This document shows positions 37,583 to 47,148 of a stretch of DNA of 64,000 nt, one piece after another. The DNA comes from Candidatus Accumulibacter aalborgensis (GTDB taxonomy: Bacteria > Pseudomonadota > Gammaproteobacteria > Burkholderiales > Rhodocyclaceae). Location of the stretch: positions 1 through 64,000 of the forward strand of contig NZ_FLQX01000146.1 of assembly GCF_900089955.1 (NCBI RefSeq), written 5' to 3'. The translations under genes and the position numbers were made by a program. Under the pieces are notes generated by a model that was not told the DNA's origin, searched no databases, and saw nothing but the letters and a program-made list of their open reading frames with translations. Each line of letters begins with the position of its first letter. Position 1 is the stretch's first letter.

Positions 37583-38572
37583 ATGAAATTCACCTTGAGT
37601 CTGGCCGCAACGGCCATGGTCATGACCCTCTCGGCGCAGCCGGCCTGGGCCGGCCTGACCGTCTACATCCCGCTCGGCTCGGCCAACAAGGTCATCGCCG
37701 TCGACGCGGCGAGCAATCGCATCACCGCCACTTACGACGGCGTCGACAATCCGCACGGCCTGGTCGCCACCCCGGATGGTGAATACCTGGTCGCCGGCAG
37801 CCTGTCCGAGACACCCTTGCCACAGGGCGCCGCGATCGATACGCCGAATAGCAAGCTGGCGGTGATTCATCCCGCGCACGGCCACGTCATGTCGACCATC
37901 CCGGTGGCCGGGTGGACGCATCATCAGGCGATCACACCCGATGGTCGCTATGTGCTGTCTACACATCCGACGCGTGGCGGCATCAGCGTCGCTGATCTGA
38001 CCGAGAACAAGGTCGTCCACACCGTCGCCACCGGGCCGGCGCCGAACTACGCGGTGGTGACTCCCGATGGCAAGCGCGTCTACGTCAGCAACAGTGGCAA
38101 CGGCACGATCAGCGAGATCGATACGGCGGACTGGAAAGTCACGCGCACCCTGGAGGCCGGGGCCTCGCCCGAGCACATGCTGCTGGCACCCGATGGCAAA
38201 CGGCTTTACGTGGCCAACGCCCGTAGCGGCGCGGTCAGCGCGGTTTCACTGGAAACCGGCAAAGTCGAGCGCGAATACGCGATGGGCAAGCGCCTGCACG
38301 GGCTCGACATCAGCGACGACGGCCGCTGGCTGTTTGTCAGCCTGATCTCCGAAGACAAGCTGGTGGCACTCGATCCGCAGACGGACGAGCGCCACGTGTT
38401 GCCGCTCGCACCCGCGCCGTATCACCTGGGTGCTGTGCGCGGCACCGGCAAGCTCTACGTTTCCAGCCGCAAGGAAGCGAAGATCTGGGTCGTAGACCAA
38501 ACCTCGCTGAAACTGCTGGACACCATCCAGCTTCCCGGCGGCGAAGGGCATCAGCTGGCAATCGTGCCTTGA
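37583..38572 (+). CDS. Periplasmic YVTN-type beta-propeller protein
   Basis: A 329-residue exported seven-blade type propeller: signal peptide (LAATAMVMTLSAQPAWA), then repeated motifs such as NKVIAVDAASNRI, VTPDGKRVYVSNSGN, LAPDGKRLYVANARSGAV and GKLYVSSRKEAKIWVVD. YVTN propellers bind ligands or proteins; no catalytic residues are recognised. It is co-oriented between a cytochrome gene and the copper ATPase. ATG 37583 has AAGGA 7-8 bp before it. Confidence 0.86.
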   Translation: MKFTLSLAATAMVMTLSAQPAWAGLTVYIPLGSANKVIAVDAASNRITATYDGVDNPHGLVATPDGEYLVAGSLSETPLPQGAAIDTPNSKLAVIHPAHGHVMSTIPVAGWTHHQAITPDGRYVLSTHPTRGGISVADLTENKVVHTVATGPAPNYAVVTPDGKRVYVSNSGNGTISEIDTADWKVTRTLEAGASPEHMLLAPDGKRLYVANARSGAVSAVSLETGKVEREYAMGKRLHGLDISDDGRWLFVSLISEDKLVALDPQTDERHVLPLAPAPYHLGAVRGTGKLYVSSRKEAKIWVVDQTSLKLLDTIQLPGGEGHQLAIVP

Positions 38573-38582
38573 GAAAAACCGC

Positions 38583-38613
38583 TTGACCTGTGAGCGACAC
38601 ACAGGTCAAAACT
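38583..38613 (+). promoter_or_regulatory. CueR/MerR-type promoter for the copper ATPase
   Basis: A -35 box TTGACC, a 19-bp spacer and a -10-like AAAACT. The dyad ACCTGTG-N7-CACAGGT starts inside the -35 box. This is the same 7-7-7 geometry as CueR-controlled copA promoters (ACCTTCC-N7-GGAAGGT). It lies 30 bp before the ATPase ATG. A terminator is less likely because no T-run follows on either strand. Confidence 0.68.
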
Positions 38614-38642
38614 GCTAGCAGTACTACCTGGAAAGGACAGCC

Positions 38643-41063
38643 ATGGACCCGAAAACACGGTTGAGCGGGAACGACCATCATCACCAGCCCGAACATTCTC
38701 ACGCCACGCACGGCTTGCACCACGACCATGCTGCAGCCGACGTCACGACGGTAAAGGATCTGGTCTGCGGCATGTCTGTCACTCTTGGCGCGGGCAAGCC
38801 GAGCTTCGAGTACGACAGGACGACTTGGCACTTCTGCTCGCAGAAATGCCGCGACAAGTTTGCGGCGGACCCGGCGCACTACCTGACCGGCGCGCACAAG
38901 AAGCAAGCGGAGCAAGCGCCTCCAGCACCTGCCGGCACGCAATACACCTGCCCGATGCACCCGGAAATCGTTCGCGACGCACCCGGGGATTGCCCGAAAT
39001 GCGGCATGGCGCTGGAGCCGATGGGCGTTCCGACCGGCGACGAAGGCGCCAATCCTGAACTGGTCGATTTCAGGCGCCGGCTATGGATCGGTGCGGTGCT
39101 GACCGTTCCCCTGCTGGTGTTGACCATGGGGCCCTTCCTCGGTCTGGGCTTCGTCCGCGATTTGCTCGGTGAGCGCACGGCGCAATGGGTCGAGCTGGTC
39201 CTGGGTACGCCGGTGGTACTGTGGGCCGGCTGGCCTTTCTTCGTTCGCGGCGTCAAGTCCGTGGTCAACCGCAGCCTCAACATGTTCACGCTGGTCGGCC
39301 TGGGTGTCGGCTCGGCGTATCTGTTCAGCATCGTCGCGGTCCTCTTTCCTGGCGTGTTCCCGGATGGCTTCCGCGACGCGCAGGGACATGTAGGCGTCTA
39401 TTTCGAGGCCGGCGCGGTGATCGTCGTCCTGGTTCTGCTCGGTCAGGTGATGGAACTCGGCGCGCGCGCGCGCACCGGCTCGGCGATCCGAGCGCTGCTC
39501 GATCTCGCCGCCAAGACGGCGCGCGTGATCCGTGCCGACGGGCGCGAGGAAGAAATACTTCTCGAGGAAGTCGTTGTCGGCGACCGCGTGCGCGTGCGCC
39601 CGGGCGACAAGGTGCCGGTAGACGGCGTGGTGGTCGACGGCCGTTCGTCGATCGACGAGTCGATGATCTCGGGCGAGCCGGTGCCCGTGGAAAAGGTCGC
39701 TGGCGACCCGGTGACCGGCGCGACGATCAACGGCACCGGCTCGCTGATTGTGGAAGCGAAACGTGTCGGAGGCGATACGGTGCTCAGCCAGATCGTCGAC
39801 ATGGTGGCCAATGCGCAGCGCTCGCGTGCGCCGATTCAGAAGCTCGCCGACTCGGTTGCCGGCAAGTTCGTTCCGGCCGTGATCGGCATCGCCATCCTGG
39901 CGTTCATCGTCTGGGCGATCTGGGGACCCGCGCCGGCGCTTTCCTATGGGCTGGTAGCGGCCGTGGCCGTGCTGATCATCGCCTGCCCTTGCGCATTGGG
40001 CCTGGCGACGCCGATGTCGATCATGACCGCGACCGGGCGCGGCGCGCAGGCCGGCGTCCTGATCAAGAACGCCGAGGCCCTGGAGCGCTTCGCCAAGGTC
40101 GACACGCTGATCGTCGACAAGACCGGCACGCTGACGGTGGGCAAGCCGAAGCTGGTCGCGGTGCTGCCCGCTGCCGGACATGAAGAGGCCGAGGTCCTGC
40201 GCCTCGCGGCGAGCCTGGAACGTGGCTCTGAACACCCGCTCGCCGAGGCGATCGTCAGCGGCGCCGAAGAACGTGGCGTCGAACTGGCCAGCGCCGAAGA
40301 ATTCGAGGCACTCACCGGCAAGGGCGTCAAGGGCGTGGTTGACGGTCAGGCTGTTGCCCTGGGCAATGCGGCGCTGCTCGCCGAACTGGGCCTCGATGGC
40401 GGCGCGTCCAGTGAGTTCGTCGAGGCGGCAAACGCCCGTCGCGACCAGGGCGAAACAGTGATGTTCGTCCTCATTGGCAGCGAAATCGCCGGCCTGGTGA
40501 GCGTCGCCGATCCCGTCAAGGAGACGACGCTTGAAGCGCTCAAGGCGCTGCACGCCGAGGGCCTGACGATCATCATGGCGACCGGCGACAACGAACGCAC
40601 GGCGCGTGCCGTTGCCGGCCGCCTGGGCATCGATGAAATCCGCGCCGACGTACTGCCCGCGGACAAGGCGCGGATCATCAAGGAGTTGCAGGCCAAAGGC
40701 CACAAGGTGGCGATGGCCGGCGATGGCGTCAACGATGCACCGGCGCTGGCGCAAGCCGACGTCGGCATTGCCATGGGCACCGGCGCCGACGTGGCCATCG
40801 AGAGCGCGGGGTTCACGCTGGTGAAGGGTGACCTCAACGGTATCGTGCGGGCACGGCGCCTGGCGCGCGCGACGATGCGCAACATCAGGCAAAACCTGTT
40901 CTTCGCGCTGGTCTACAACGCCGCCGGCGTGCCGGTAGCTGCGGGTGTCCTGTATCCCTTCCTGGGCATTCTCGTTTCACCCATCTTTGCCGCCGCGGCG
41001 ATGAGTCTCTCATCGATCTCGGTGATCAGCAACGCCTTGCGGCTGCGCAGGACCCCTATCTGA
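38643..41063 (+). CDS. copA: Cu(+)-exporting P1B-1 ATPase with YHS and CPMHP domains
   Basis: An 806-residue copper pump: His-rich start, a YHS domain (about 35-80: DLVCGMSV, then HFCSQKC), a zinc-ribbon-like metal site ([20 protein letters not shown], about 100-120), then the P1B core. CPC at 448-450 ([11 protein letters not shown]), phosphorylated Asp492 (DKTGTLT), [16 protein letters not shown] and [11 protein letters not shown] are intact. TM7 [15 protein letters not shown] and TM8 [14 protein letters not shown] fit Cu(I) specificity. It has a MerR-type promoter of its own and expels cytoplasmic Cu(I) to the periplasm. Confidence 0.95.
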   Translation: MDPKTRLSGNDHHHQPEHSHATHGLHHDHAAADVTTVKDLVCGMSVTLGAGKPSFEYDRTTWHFCSQKCRDKFAADPAHYLTGAHKKQAEQAPPAPAGTQYTCPMHPEIVRDAPGDCPKCGMALEPMGVPTGDEGANPELVDFRRRLWIGAVLTVPLLVLTMGPFLGLGFVRDLLGERTAQWVELVLGTPVVLWAGWPFFVRGVKSVVNRSLNMFTLVGLGVGSAYLFSIVAVLFPGVFPDGFRDAQGHVGVYFEAGAVIVVLVLLGQVMELGARARTGSAIRALLDLAAKTARVIRADGREEEILLEEVVVGDRVRVRPGDKVPVDGVVVDGRSSIDESMISGEPVPVEKVAGDPVTGATINGTGSLIVEAKRVGGDTVLSQIVDMVANAQRSRAPIQKLADSVAGKFVPAVIGIAILAFIVWAIWGPAPALSYGLVAAVAVLIIACPCALGLATPMSIMTATGRGAQAGVLIKNAEALERFAKVDTLIVDKTGTLTVGKPKLVAVLPAAGHEEAEVLRLAASLERGSEHPLAEAIVSGAEERGVELASAEEFEALTGKGVKGVVDGQAVALGNAALLAELGLDGGASSEFVEAANARRDQGETVMFVLIGSEIAGLVSVADPVKETTLEALKALHAEGLTIIMATGDNERTARAVAGRLGIDEIRADVLPADKARIIKELQAKGHKVAMAGDGVNDAPALAQADVGIAMGTGADVAIESAGFTLVKGDLNGIVRARRLARATMRNIRQNLFFALVYNAAGVPVAAGVLYPFLGILVSPIFAAAAMSLSSISVISNALRLRRTPI

Positions 41064-41079
41064 CTTGATGGAGAAAGCG

Positions 41080-41568
41080 ATGCCAACAGAAACCAAAGTA
41101 AAAGACGTGGTGTGCGACATGATGGTCGAGCCGGATAGTTACCGCTTCTGCTATCAGGGGAGAGACTATGCGTTCTGCTCAGCGCAATGTCGCGAGCGTT
41201 TCGAGGCCCATCCGCACTTGTATGTCGGCACACCGGGTCATCCCGCGCCGAAGAAACAGGGGCTGGTGGTGTTGAAGCAACGACGGTTTGTCGTGGATGG
41301 GGCGCTCGACGAGACTCAGGCGAAGCAACTGCAAGCACAGATCCACGCAATGATGGGCATCAAATCTTTGGCAGTGAATGGCGCGGAAGTAGTGGTGACC
41401 TACGATCTGCTGCAGGCTACTGCTACACAAATTGAAGCGGCTCTCGATCAAGCCGGGGCACATCTCGGCAACGGCTGGGGAGAGAAGTTGCGCCGCGGGT
41501 TCATCCATTTCACCGAAGAGTGTGAGATCAACAACCTACAGGGTAGTCCACCCGCAGGATGCCACTGA
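41080..41568 (+). CDS. YHS domain protein with HMA-like C-terminal part
   Basis: A 162-residue protein: YHS domain (about 7-50: DVVCDMMVEPDSYRF, then YAFCSAQCRERFEAHPHLY), then a ferredoxin-like region (LVVLKQRRFVVDGALDETQ, about 60-130) that resembles a heavy-metal-associated domain without its CXXC, and a tail with two Cys (EECEIN and AGCH). ATG 41080 is chosen for the GGAG 6 bp before it. It sits directly after the copper ATPase and may deliver metal to it. Confidence 0.8.
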   Translation: MPTETKVKDVVCDMMVEPDSYRFCYQGRDYAFCSAQCRERFEAHPHLYVGTPGHPAPKKQGLVVLKQRRFVVDGALDETQAKQLQAQIHAMMGIKSLAVNGAEVVVTYDLLQATATQIEAALDQAGAHLGNGWGEKLRRGFIHFTEECEINNLQGSPPAGCH

Positions 41569-41662
41569 CGACTTATCCAATCCTCTGGCCACGGCAGCGG
41601 CAACAATACCGGGATAGTCCCAGATCGGATTTGCCATCCGCAGCAATGCAAAGGAGAAACAC

Positions 41663-41800
41663 ATGGCGATCTATCGCGGAACCCCCGTCTATTTCGAGTC
41701 GCGCGAGAACCGTGATCGCTTTGAAGCGTCGCCCGACCAGTTTCCGAGTGTGCAGGCGGTAAAGCCGGCAGAACCCGGTCGCCGGCATGGCTGCCGCTGA
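41663..41800 (+). CDS. Very small YHS-like protein
   Basis: A 45-residue product, MAIYRGTPVYFESRENRDRF then EASPDQF, matching the second half of a YHS domain but with the metal-binding Cys pair replaced by Glu and Asn. A strong AAGGAG lies at the right distance from the ATG. It is either a degenerate YHS fragment or a small partner of the neighbouring YHS proteins. Confidence 0.5.
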   Translation: MAIYRGTPVYFESRENRDRFEASPDQFPSVQAVKPAEPGRRHGCR

Positions 41801-41826
41801 ACCGGGCACTCTTCGGCAACCAGAAA

Positions 41827-42963
41827 ATGCGAATGCTACCTGACGAAAACGACTCCCGAATGACCGAGAACGAAACCTCCCGAACGATTTCCACAGTGCA
41901 CCAGGAGTTCGCGCCAATCGAGATCGTGGGCGCCGGACCCGCCGGTCTGGCTGCCGCGATCACGCTTGCGCGGGGCGGCAGGAAGGTTGTGCTGCATGAA
42001 GCGCAGCGCGAGGTCGGCCATCGCTTCCAACGTGATCTTCAGGGCCTCGAGAACTGGTCTGGCAAGGGCGACGTGCTCGAAGTTCTGCGCGGTTCTGGAA
42101 TCACGACCGATTTCGTTATGGCGCCCTGCACCCACGGTATCGGCTTCGATGCCTGGGACCGCCGCTACCCCCTGCGCAGTTCGGCGCCGATCTGCTATCT
42201 CGTGGAGCGCGGCCCGGGGCGCGGCAGCCTCGACCGCGCGCTGCTCGATCAGGCCCTGTCGCTGGGGGTCGAGCTGCGTTTCGGCAGCCGCAAGGACCAA
42301 TTGCCCGGCGCGGGTATCCTGGCCACCGGCCCGCGTTCGGCCAGCGTCATCGCGGTCGGCTACCACTTCGAGACATCCCTCGCAGACGGCTTCTGGCTGG
42401 TCCTCGACGATGCCCTCGCGCCGGGTGGCTACGCCTATCTTCTGGTGATGGGCGGTCGTGGCACGGTCAAGAGCTGCATGTTCAAGGGTTTTGCCGAGCA
42501 AAGAACCTACGTCCAGCGCACCGTCGACCGCTTCCGCCGTCTGCTCGGTTTCGAGATGCAGCATGCGCGCTTCCACGGTGGCGCGGGCAATTTCTTCGTA
42601 CCGACAACAGCCCGCCGTGGACACCACCTGGTGGCGGGTGAGCAGGCAGGATTTCAGGACGCGTTCGCCGGTTTCGGCATGCGATACGCGATCCTGTCGG
42701 GCGTGATGGCGGCGCGCAGCATGCTGGAACATAACACCGACTACGACGACCTGTGGCGGCGAGAGATGAAGGGCCTGATCGACACTGCCGCGTTGAATCG
42801 AGCGGTCTACGACCACCTCGGCAACCATGGCTATCGCTGGTTACTGCGCGCACAAGCGCCGATCAGCGACACCACGACGTTTCTGCGCTGGCTCTATGGA
42901 CCGTCGCACCTGCGACGCCTGCTGCTGCCCTGGGCGCAGCGGCGCTTGCTGGCCGTCGGCTAA
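41827..42963 (+). CDS. FAD-dependent oxidoreductase (geranylgeranyl reductase-like)
   Basis: A 378-residue flavoprotein: Rossmann FAD motif IVGAGPAGLAAAITLARGG (about 33-51), a second conserved GAGILATGPRSA, and the FAD C-terminal motif region AGFQDAFAGFGMRYAILSGV. It resembles the geranylgeranyl reductase/FixC group, but its substrate is unknown. In-frame ATGs at 41833 and 41860 are other possible starts; the FAD motif is still far from the end in either case. Sitting between YHS genes, it may belong to metal redox chemistry. Confidence 0.8.
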   Translation: MRMLPDENDSRMTENETSRTISTVHQEFAPIEIVGAGPAGLAAAITLARGGRKVVLHEAQREVGHRFQRDLQGLENWSGKGDVLEVLRGSGITTDFVMAPCTHGIGFDAWDRRYPLRSSAPICYLVERGPGRGSLDRALLDQALSLGVELRFGSRKDQLPGAGILATGPRSASVIAVGYHFETSLADGFWLVLDDALAPGGYAYLLVMGGRGTVKSCMFKGFAEQRTYVQRTVDRFRRLLGFEMQHARFHGGAGNFFVPTTARRGHHLVAGEQAGFQDAFAGFGMRYAILSGVMAARSMLEHNTDYDDLWRREMKGLIDTAALNRAVYDHLGNHGYRWLLRAQAPISDTTTFLRWLYGPSHLRRLLLPWAQRRLLAVG

Positions 42964-43061
42964 ACGACCTCGACCGCGCGACACCCGAATGCAGCAGCAT
43001 CACCACAAGACTCAAGTCATGCCGACTTCAGAGACCTATTTCAACGCAACGCAAGGAGAAA

Positions 43062-43247
43062 ATGATGAGCAGGGACGACAGCAAGGCAATACAAAGAAAG
43101 CGCGAGGACCGCGATCCAGTCTGCGGCAAGCGCATCAACCGCAACAAGGCGCACATCACCCTTCAGTACAAAGGCAATGAATACCTCCTTTGTTGCCCGA
43201 TCTGCCAGGCGGAGTTCGAGCGCGATCCGGAGCGCTATCTGCAGTGA
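43062..43247 (+). CDS. Small YHS domain protein
   Basis: A 61-residue protein: charged start, then a complete YHS-type metal site (DRDPVCGKRINRNKAHITL, then LLCCPICQAEFERDPERYL). Four Cys residues could bind a metal ion. AAGGAG precedes the double ATG. It is a compact relative of the YHS domain in the copper ATPase. Confidence 0.85.
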   Translation: MMSRDDSKAIQRKREDRDPVCGKRINRNKAHITLQYKGNEYLLCCPICQAEFERDPERYLQ

Positions 43248-43413
43248 GTTTCGATGGCGGCGCGATCTCGGTACAAGCTGATTGTTCAGGGGCCAGGGCC
43301 GACGTGCAACGGGCGTCATCTGCCTTCCGAGTGTCCGCCGCTTGCGTTTTCTCGACCGCGGCGGCGCCTGTTTGGTGCCACCTTGCCGGGCGCCGGATTG
43401 GCTGGAAGCCGCG

Positions 43414-43551
43414 ATGATGCTTAACAGAGAGGAAACCCGGGATCTTTATCGCCGACGCGCGAAACGATATGACTTGTCAATCCAGCTCTATCGGCTTTCT
43501 GGATTCGCGCCAGAAAACGCAGTGATGCGCTACGCAATCGATGCTTTCTGA
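43414..43551 (+). pseudogene. SAM-dependent methyltransferase 5' fragment
   Basis: 45 residues (REETRDLYRRRAKRYDLSIQ, then LYRLSGF) match the start of a class I methyltransferase family in which this helix precedes the SAM-binding motif. The SAM motif itself is missing and the frame ends inside the next gene start. It is a remnant left by deletion. Confidence 0.6.
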
Positions 43552-43921
43552 AACGCCAACCCAGCAAAGCCGGAGAAAACAGATCTCCAAGAAACTCGTA
43601 CTGCTCGCCCTTGCCGCCGCATTCAGCCTGCCAACACTGGCCGACGAGGCCGCCCTGAAGAAGGCGGTTGAAGCCAAGCTCGGAGCTGCGGTCACCAGCC
43701 TTACCAGGACGCCCTATCTCGGGCTCTATGAGGTCTACGCCAACGGCCGGGAGGTCATCTACACCGACGAGAAGGTTTCGGTGCTGCTCGTCGGCTCGCT
43801 GATCGACGGCAAGACGATGAAAAACGTGACCATCTGCACTTTCCTCTATCCGATCCTCTCGCCGAATTCTATCGAGAAGTCCAACACCGCGTTGTTCCCA
43901 GCCATCGATGGGGGACTATAA
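43541..43921 (+). pseudogene. dsbC: dsbC-like disulfide isomerase with catalytic deletion
   Basis: A 126-residue frame: signal peptide (LVLLALAAAFSLPTLA), then the N-terminal dimerisation domain of DsbC (LKKAVEAKLGAAVTSLTRTP, then LYEVYANGREVIYTDEKV). After DGKTMKN the sequence jumps to FLYPILSPNSIEKS, which in DsbC lies well after the CxxC active site. The thioredoxin CxxC motif and the rest of the C-terminus are lost, so isomerase activity is impossible. The current start lies in the methyltransferase remnant. Confidence 0.82.
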
Positions 43922-44236
43922 GTGCGGAACCGCCGAACGTCCCGATAGAAGCCATCGTGTGACGACTTCCCGGACTGCCGGTCGGGTACTCGTCTCTTAT
44001 GTGCGCTGACGTACAGGCTGACTTGGACGAAAAGCGGAGTATCCGGTGAGCGCCGTATATTACCCGGCATGTCTGGGGATTGCGGAAAGAGATCCCGCAC
44101 GGAATGGCTGAAACCGGGCAAAGAGTATGGCGAGGTGAATCCGAACCGTTGCCATGTCCTACAGAACCACAACGAACGACGAGGTACACCTCACAGGCCC
44201 TCGATAAATCGTTCTCGAAATAGCCGGAGGCGCTTG
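43922..44236. other. Intergenic region before CPH-type ATPase
   Basis: No supported gene. A GTGCG start and small hairpins made a group II intron remnant worth considering, but no domain V was found. GGAGG at 44226-44230 serves the following gene. Confidence 0.4.
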
Positions 44237-46324
44237 ATGAACGAGCACGGACACACAGGCAAGGAGCACAAAGAGCACCAAGGCCATCAAAACCACCATG
44301 CTGACATGGCGGCGGATTTTCGCCAGCGCTTCTGGATCTCGCTGGTCCTGACCCTGCCAATCCTCATCCTCTCGCCGCTGCTGCAATCGCTGGTCGGCCT
44401 GCGCGAAACCATCCGCTTCTCCGGCGACGTCTATGTTCTGTTCGGTCTTTCTTCCGCGGTCTTCTGGTATGGCGGCTGGCCGTTCCTCAAGGGACTGTTC
44501 GCGGAAATCAAATCCCTTAAGCCCGGAATGATGACCTTGGTCGCCGTCGCTATCGGCACCGCCTATCTCTACAGCAGTGCCGTGGTGTTCGGCCTCACCG
44601 GCAAAGTGTTCTTCTGGGAGCTGGCCACCTTGGTTGACATCATGCTGCTGGGGCACTGGATCGAGATGAACTCGGTGATGGGCGCGTCCAAGGCGCTGGA
44701 GGCGCTGGCCAAACTCATGCCCTCCGACGCGCACAAACTCATGCCCGACGGCAGCGTGAAAGACGTGCCCTTGGGCGAACTGGCGGTGGATGACAAAGTT
44801 CTGATCAAACCGGGCGAGAAGATCCCCGCCGACGGTGTTGTCGTCAAGGGCGAGAGTTCGGTCAATGAAGCGATGCTTACCGGAGAATCGACTCCAGTCA
44901 TGAGGAAGGCCGGCGGCAAGGTCATTGGTGGCTCGATCAACGGCGAAGGGGCGCTCACCATCGAGGTCAAAGGCACTGGCAAGGATTCCTTTCTGTCGCA
45001 GGTCATCGACCTGGTGAAGCAGGCTCAGGAAAGCAAGTCGAAAACCCAGAAACTCGCCGATACCGCTGCCATGTGGCTCACCATCATAGCGCTGGGCGGC
45101 GGTGCGATTACCTTCCTCATCTGGCTGGTATTCATGGACCAGGAAATCGCTTTCGCCATCGAACGCGCGGTGACCGTGATGGTGATCGCCTGCCCGCATG
45201 CGCTCGGTCTCGCCGTGCCCCTGGTCGTCGCGGTGTCTACGGCCCTGGCCGCGGGCAACGGGCTGCTCATTCGCAATCGCCCTGCGTTCGAAAGCGCCAG
45301 AAAACTGCAGGCGGTCATTTTCGACAAGACCGGCACGCTCACCGAGGGTCGCTTTGGCGTGACCGACACTCTGGTACTTGCCGATGACATCAACGAAGAC
45401 ACTCTGCGCAAATACGCGGCTTCCGTGGATGCCAACTCCGAGCATCCGATCGCCAAGGCGATTGCCAATGCCTCGGAAACCAAGCTACCCGTGGAAAACT
45501 TCAAAAGCATCCCCGGCAAAGGCGCCGAAGGCAGGGTCGAGGGCAAGGAGATCAAGGTGGTCAGCCCGGGCTATTTGAGCGAGCAGAACATCGATCATGG
45601 CGATGAGCGCGTCCAGCCGTTGCAGGCCCAGGGCAAGACGGTGGTGTTCGTCCTCGCCGACGGGAAGCTGAAAGGCGCAATCGCCCTGGCCGACATCGTC
45701 CGGCCCGAGGCGAAGCAGGCCATCGATGCCCTCAAGGCGCTAAACATCCGCTGCATGATGCTCACTGGCGACAATAAGGCGACGGCCAAATGGGTATCGG
45801 ACCAGCTCGGACTGGATGAATACTTCGCCGAAGTCCTGCCCCAGGACAAGGCCGCCAAAGTGAAGGAAGTCCAATCCCGCGGCGTGCTGGTGGCCATGAC
45901 CGGCGACGGCGTGAACGACGCTCCGGCGCTGGCGCAGGCCGATGTGGGCATCGCCATTGGCGCCGGTTCCGATGTGGCGGTGGAAACCGCGGACATCATT
46001 CTGGTGCGCAGCAACCCGCTCGATGTCGTTGCCATTGTCCAGCTTTCCCGCGCCACCTATCGCAAGATGATTCAGAACCTCGTCTGGGCGACTGGCTACA
46101 ACGTCGTCGCCATTCCGCTGGCGGCCGGCGCGCTCTACGCCTGGGGTGTATTGCTCACACCCGCCCTGGGGGCGGCGCTGATGGCGGTAAGCACGGTGAT
46201 CGTGGCCATCAACGCGCGGCTGCTGAGACTGAAGGCCGGGTCAGAGCATGAAGCCAAAGCGAAGCCTAAACCTGAAGATAAAGTCGAGGCCAACGCCGGC
46301 CCTAAGTCCAAAGCCAAAAAATGA
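44237..46324 (+). CDS. Copper P1B-3-type ATPase (CPH motif, CopB-like)
   Basis: A 695-residue heavy-metal pump: His-rich N-terminus (HGHTGKEHKEHQGHQNHH) and the P1B core with CPH at 319-321 (ACPHALGLAVP) instead of CPC, phosphorylated Asp363 (DKTGTLTEG), SEHPIAKAI, LTGDNKA and [14 protein letters not shown] pumps of the CopB group export Cu(II)/Cu(I) or silver. It has no YHS or HMA domain, and a Lys-rich C-terminal tail. ATG 44237 is chosen for GGAGG 6 bp before it. It complements the CPC-type pump at 38643. Confidence 0.94.
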   Translation: MNEHGHTGKEHKEHQGHQNHHADMAADFRQRFWISLVLTLPILILSPLLQSLVGLRETIRFSGDVYVLFGLSSAVFWYGGWPFLKGLFAEIKSLKPGMMTLVAVAIGTAYLYSSAVVFGLTGKVFFWELATLVDIMLLGHWIEMNSVMGASKALEALAKLMPSDAHKLMPDGSVKDVPLGELAVDDKVLIKPGEKIPADGVVVKGESSVNEAMLTGESTPVMRKAGGKVIGGSINGEGALTIEVKGTGKDSFLSQVIDLVKQAQESKSKTQKLADTAAMWLTIIALGGGAITFLIWLVFMDQEIAFAIERAVTVMVIACPHALGLAVPLVVAVSTALAAGNGLLIRNRPAFESARKLQAVIFDKTGTLTEGRFGVTDTLVLADDINEDTLRKYAASVDANSEHPIAKAIANASETKLPVENFKSIPGKGAEGRVEGKEIKVVSPGYLSEQNIDHGDERVQPLQAQGKTVVFVLADGKLKGAIALADIVRPEAKQAIDALKALNIRCMMLTGDNKATAKWVSDQLGLDEYFAEVLPQDKAAKVKEVQSRGVLVAMTGDGVNDAPALAQADVGIAIGAGSDVAVETADIILVRSNPLDVVAIVQLSRATYRKMIQNLVWATGYNVVAIPLAAGALYAWGVLLTPALGAALMAVSTVIVAINARLLRLKAGSEHEAKAKPKPEDKVEANAGPKSKAKK

Positions 46325-46429
46325 CCAAGCTATTGAAGAACGAGAACACGAGGTTTCGATGTGCCTGAGACGTCGTGAAAATCGGAATCAAAAGACAGTG
46401 ACCGCAAGAACCAAAAAGGAAACCACGCC

Positions 46430-47086
46430 ATGAACGAACACATTGAACATTCCGGAGCCTGGGGCATCGCGCTGATCGTGATCGTCGTGGCTTCGTGGTT
46501 TCTCTACCGCTATCTCGCGCCCAAGACATGGAGGGAGTGGGCGAGTGCCGGCGTGATACAGGCCTTCATCATCGCCCTCTATGCGGAGATGTACGGATTT
46601 CCGCTCACCATCTACCTGCTCATACGGTTCTTCGGCATCGATCAGACCGATCTTAATGCCAGCCTTTGGTCCACGCTGCTGGGCTTCGGTGAGATGGGCA
46701 TGATGATCGCGATGCTCCTCGGGTACTTTATTCTGTTCACCGGTCTGGGGATTTTCATGGCGGGGTGGCGCGTCCTCCATCGTGCTCGCCAGGAGAAACG
46801 TCTCGTAACGGACGGACTCTACGGATTGGTGCGACACCCCCAATACACTGGGCTTTTCATCGCAATCTTTGGCGAAGGTATCGTCCATTGGCCGACTATT
46901 TTCTCCGTCGCGCTCTTCCCCGTCATCATTGTCGCCTATGTCCTGCTGGCGCGAAGTGAGGAGCGCAAGATGGTGGAACAGTTCGGTGAAGAATACCTCG
47001 CCTACCGGCTTCGCGTGCCCGGGTTCATCCCGCGCTGGGGGCAATGGGGCGCCATGACCACCGCGCGAGACGATACCCCTGCCTGA
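46430..47086 (+). CDS. Isoprenylcysteine carboxyl methyltransferase family membrane protein
   Basis: A 218-residue membrane protein of the ICMT/phospholipid methyltransferase family: five or so hydrophobic helices and the conserved SAM-binding C-terminal region (DGLYGLVRHPQYTGLFIAIF, then RSEERKMVEQFGEEYLAYRL, then VPGFIPRW). The bacterial substrates in metal islands are unknown. It is the intact paralogue of the shortened gene at 36661. Its position after a copper ATPase suggests a shared transcript. Confidence 0.85.
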   Translation: MNEHIEHSGAWGIALIVIVVASWFLYRYLAPKTWREWASAGVIQAFIIALYAEMYGFPLTIYLLIRFFGIDQTDLNASLWSTLLGFGEMGMMIAMLLGYFILFTGLGIFMAGWRVLHRARQEKRLVTDGLYGLVRHPQYTGLFIAIFGEGIVHWPTIFSVALFPVIIVAYVLLARSEERKMVEQFGEEYLAYRLRVPGFIPRWGQWGAMTTARDDTPA

Positions 47087-47148
47087 AATATCTCAAGACC
47101 GCGGGAAACCGAAGTCGAAATGTCAATCACAACTGACAATGGAGAGAC

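Noticed and set aside
38583-38609. Intrinsic terminator after the YVTN gene
   Set aside because: The dyad has no T-run on either strand; geometry fits a MerR-family promoter much better.
39081-40892. 603-codon minus-strand frame opposite the copper ATPase
   Set aside because: Antisense of highly conserved ATPase motifs; composition is Arg/His/Asp-rich with no family look.
43922-44236. Group II intron remnant
   Set aside because: A GTGCG-like start was noticed, but no domain V hairpin or reverse transcriptase piece could be found.
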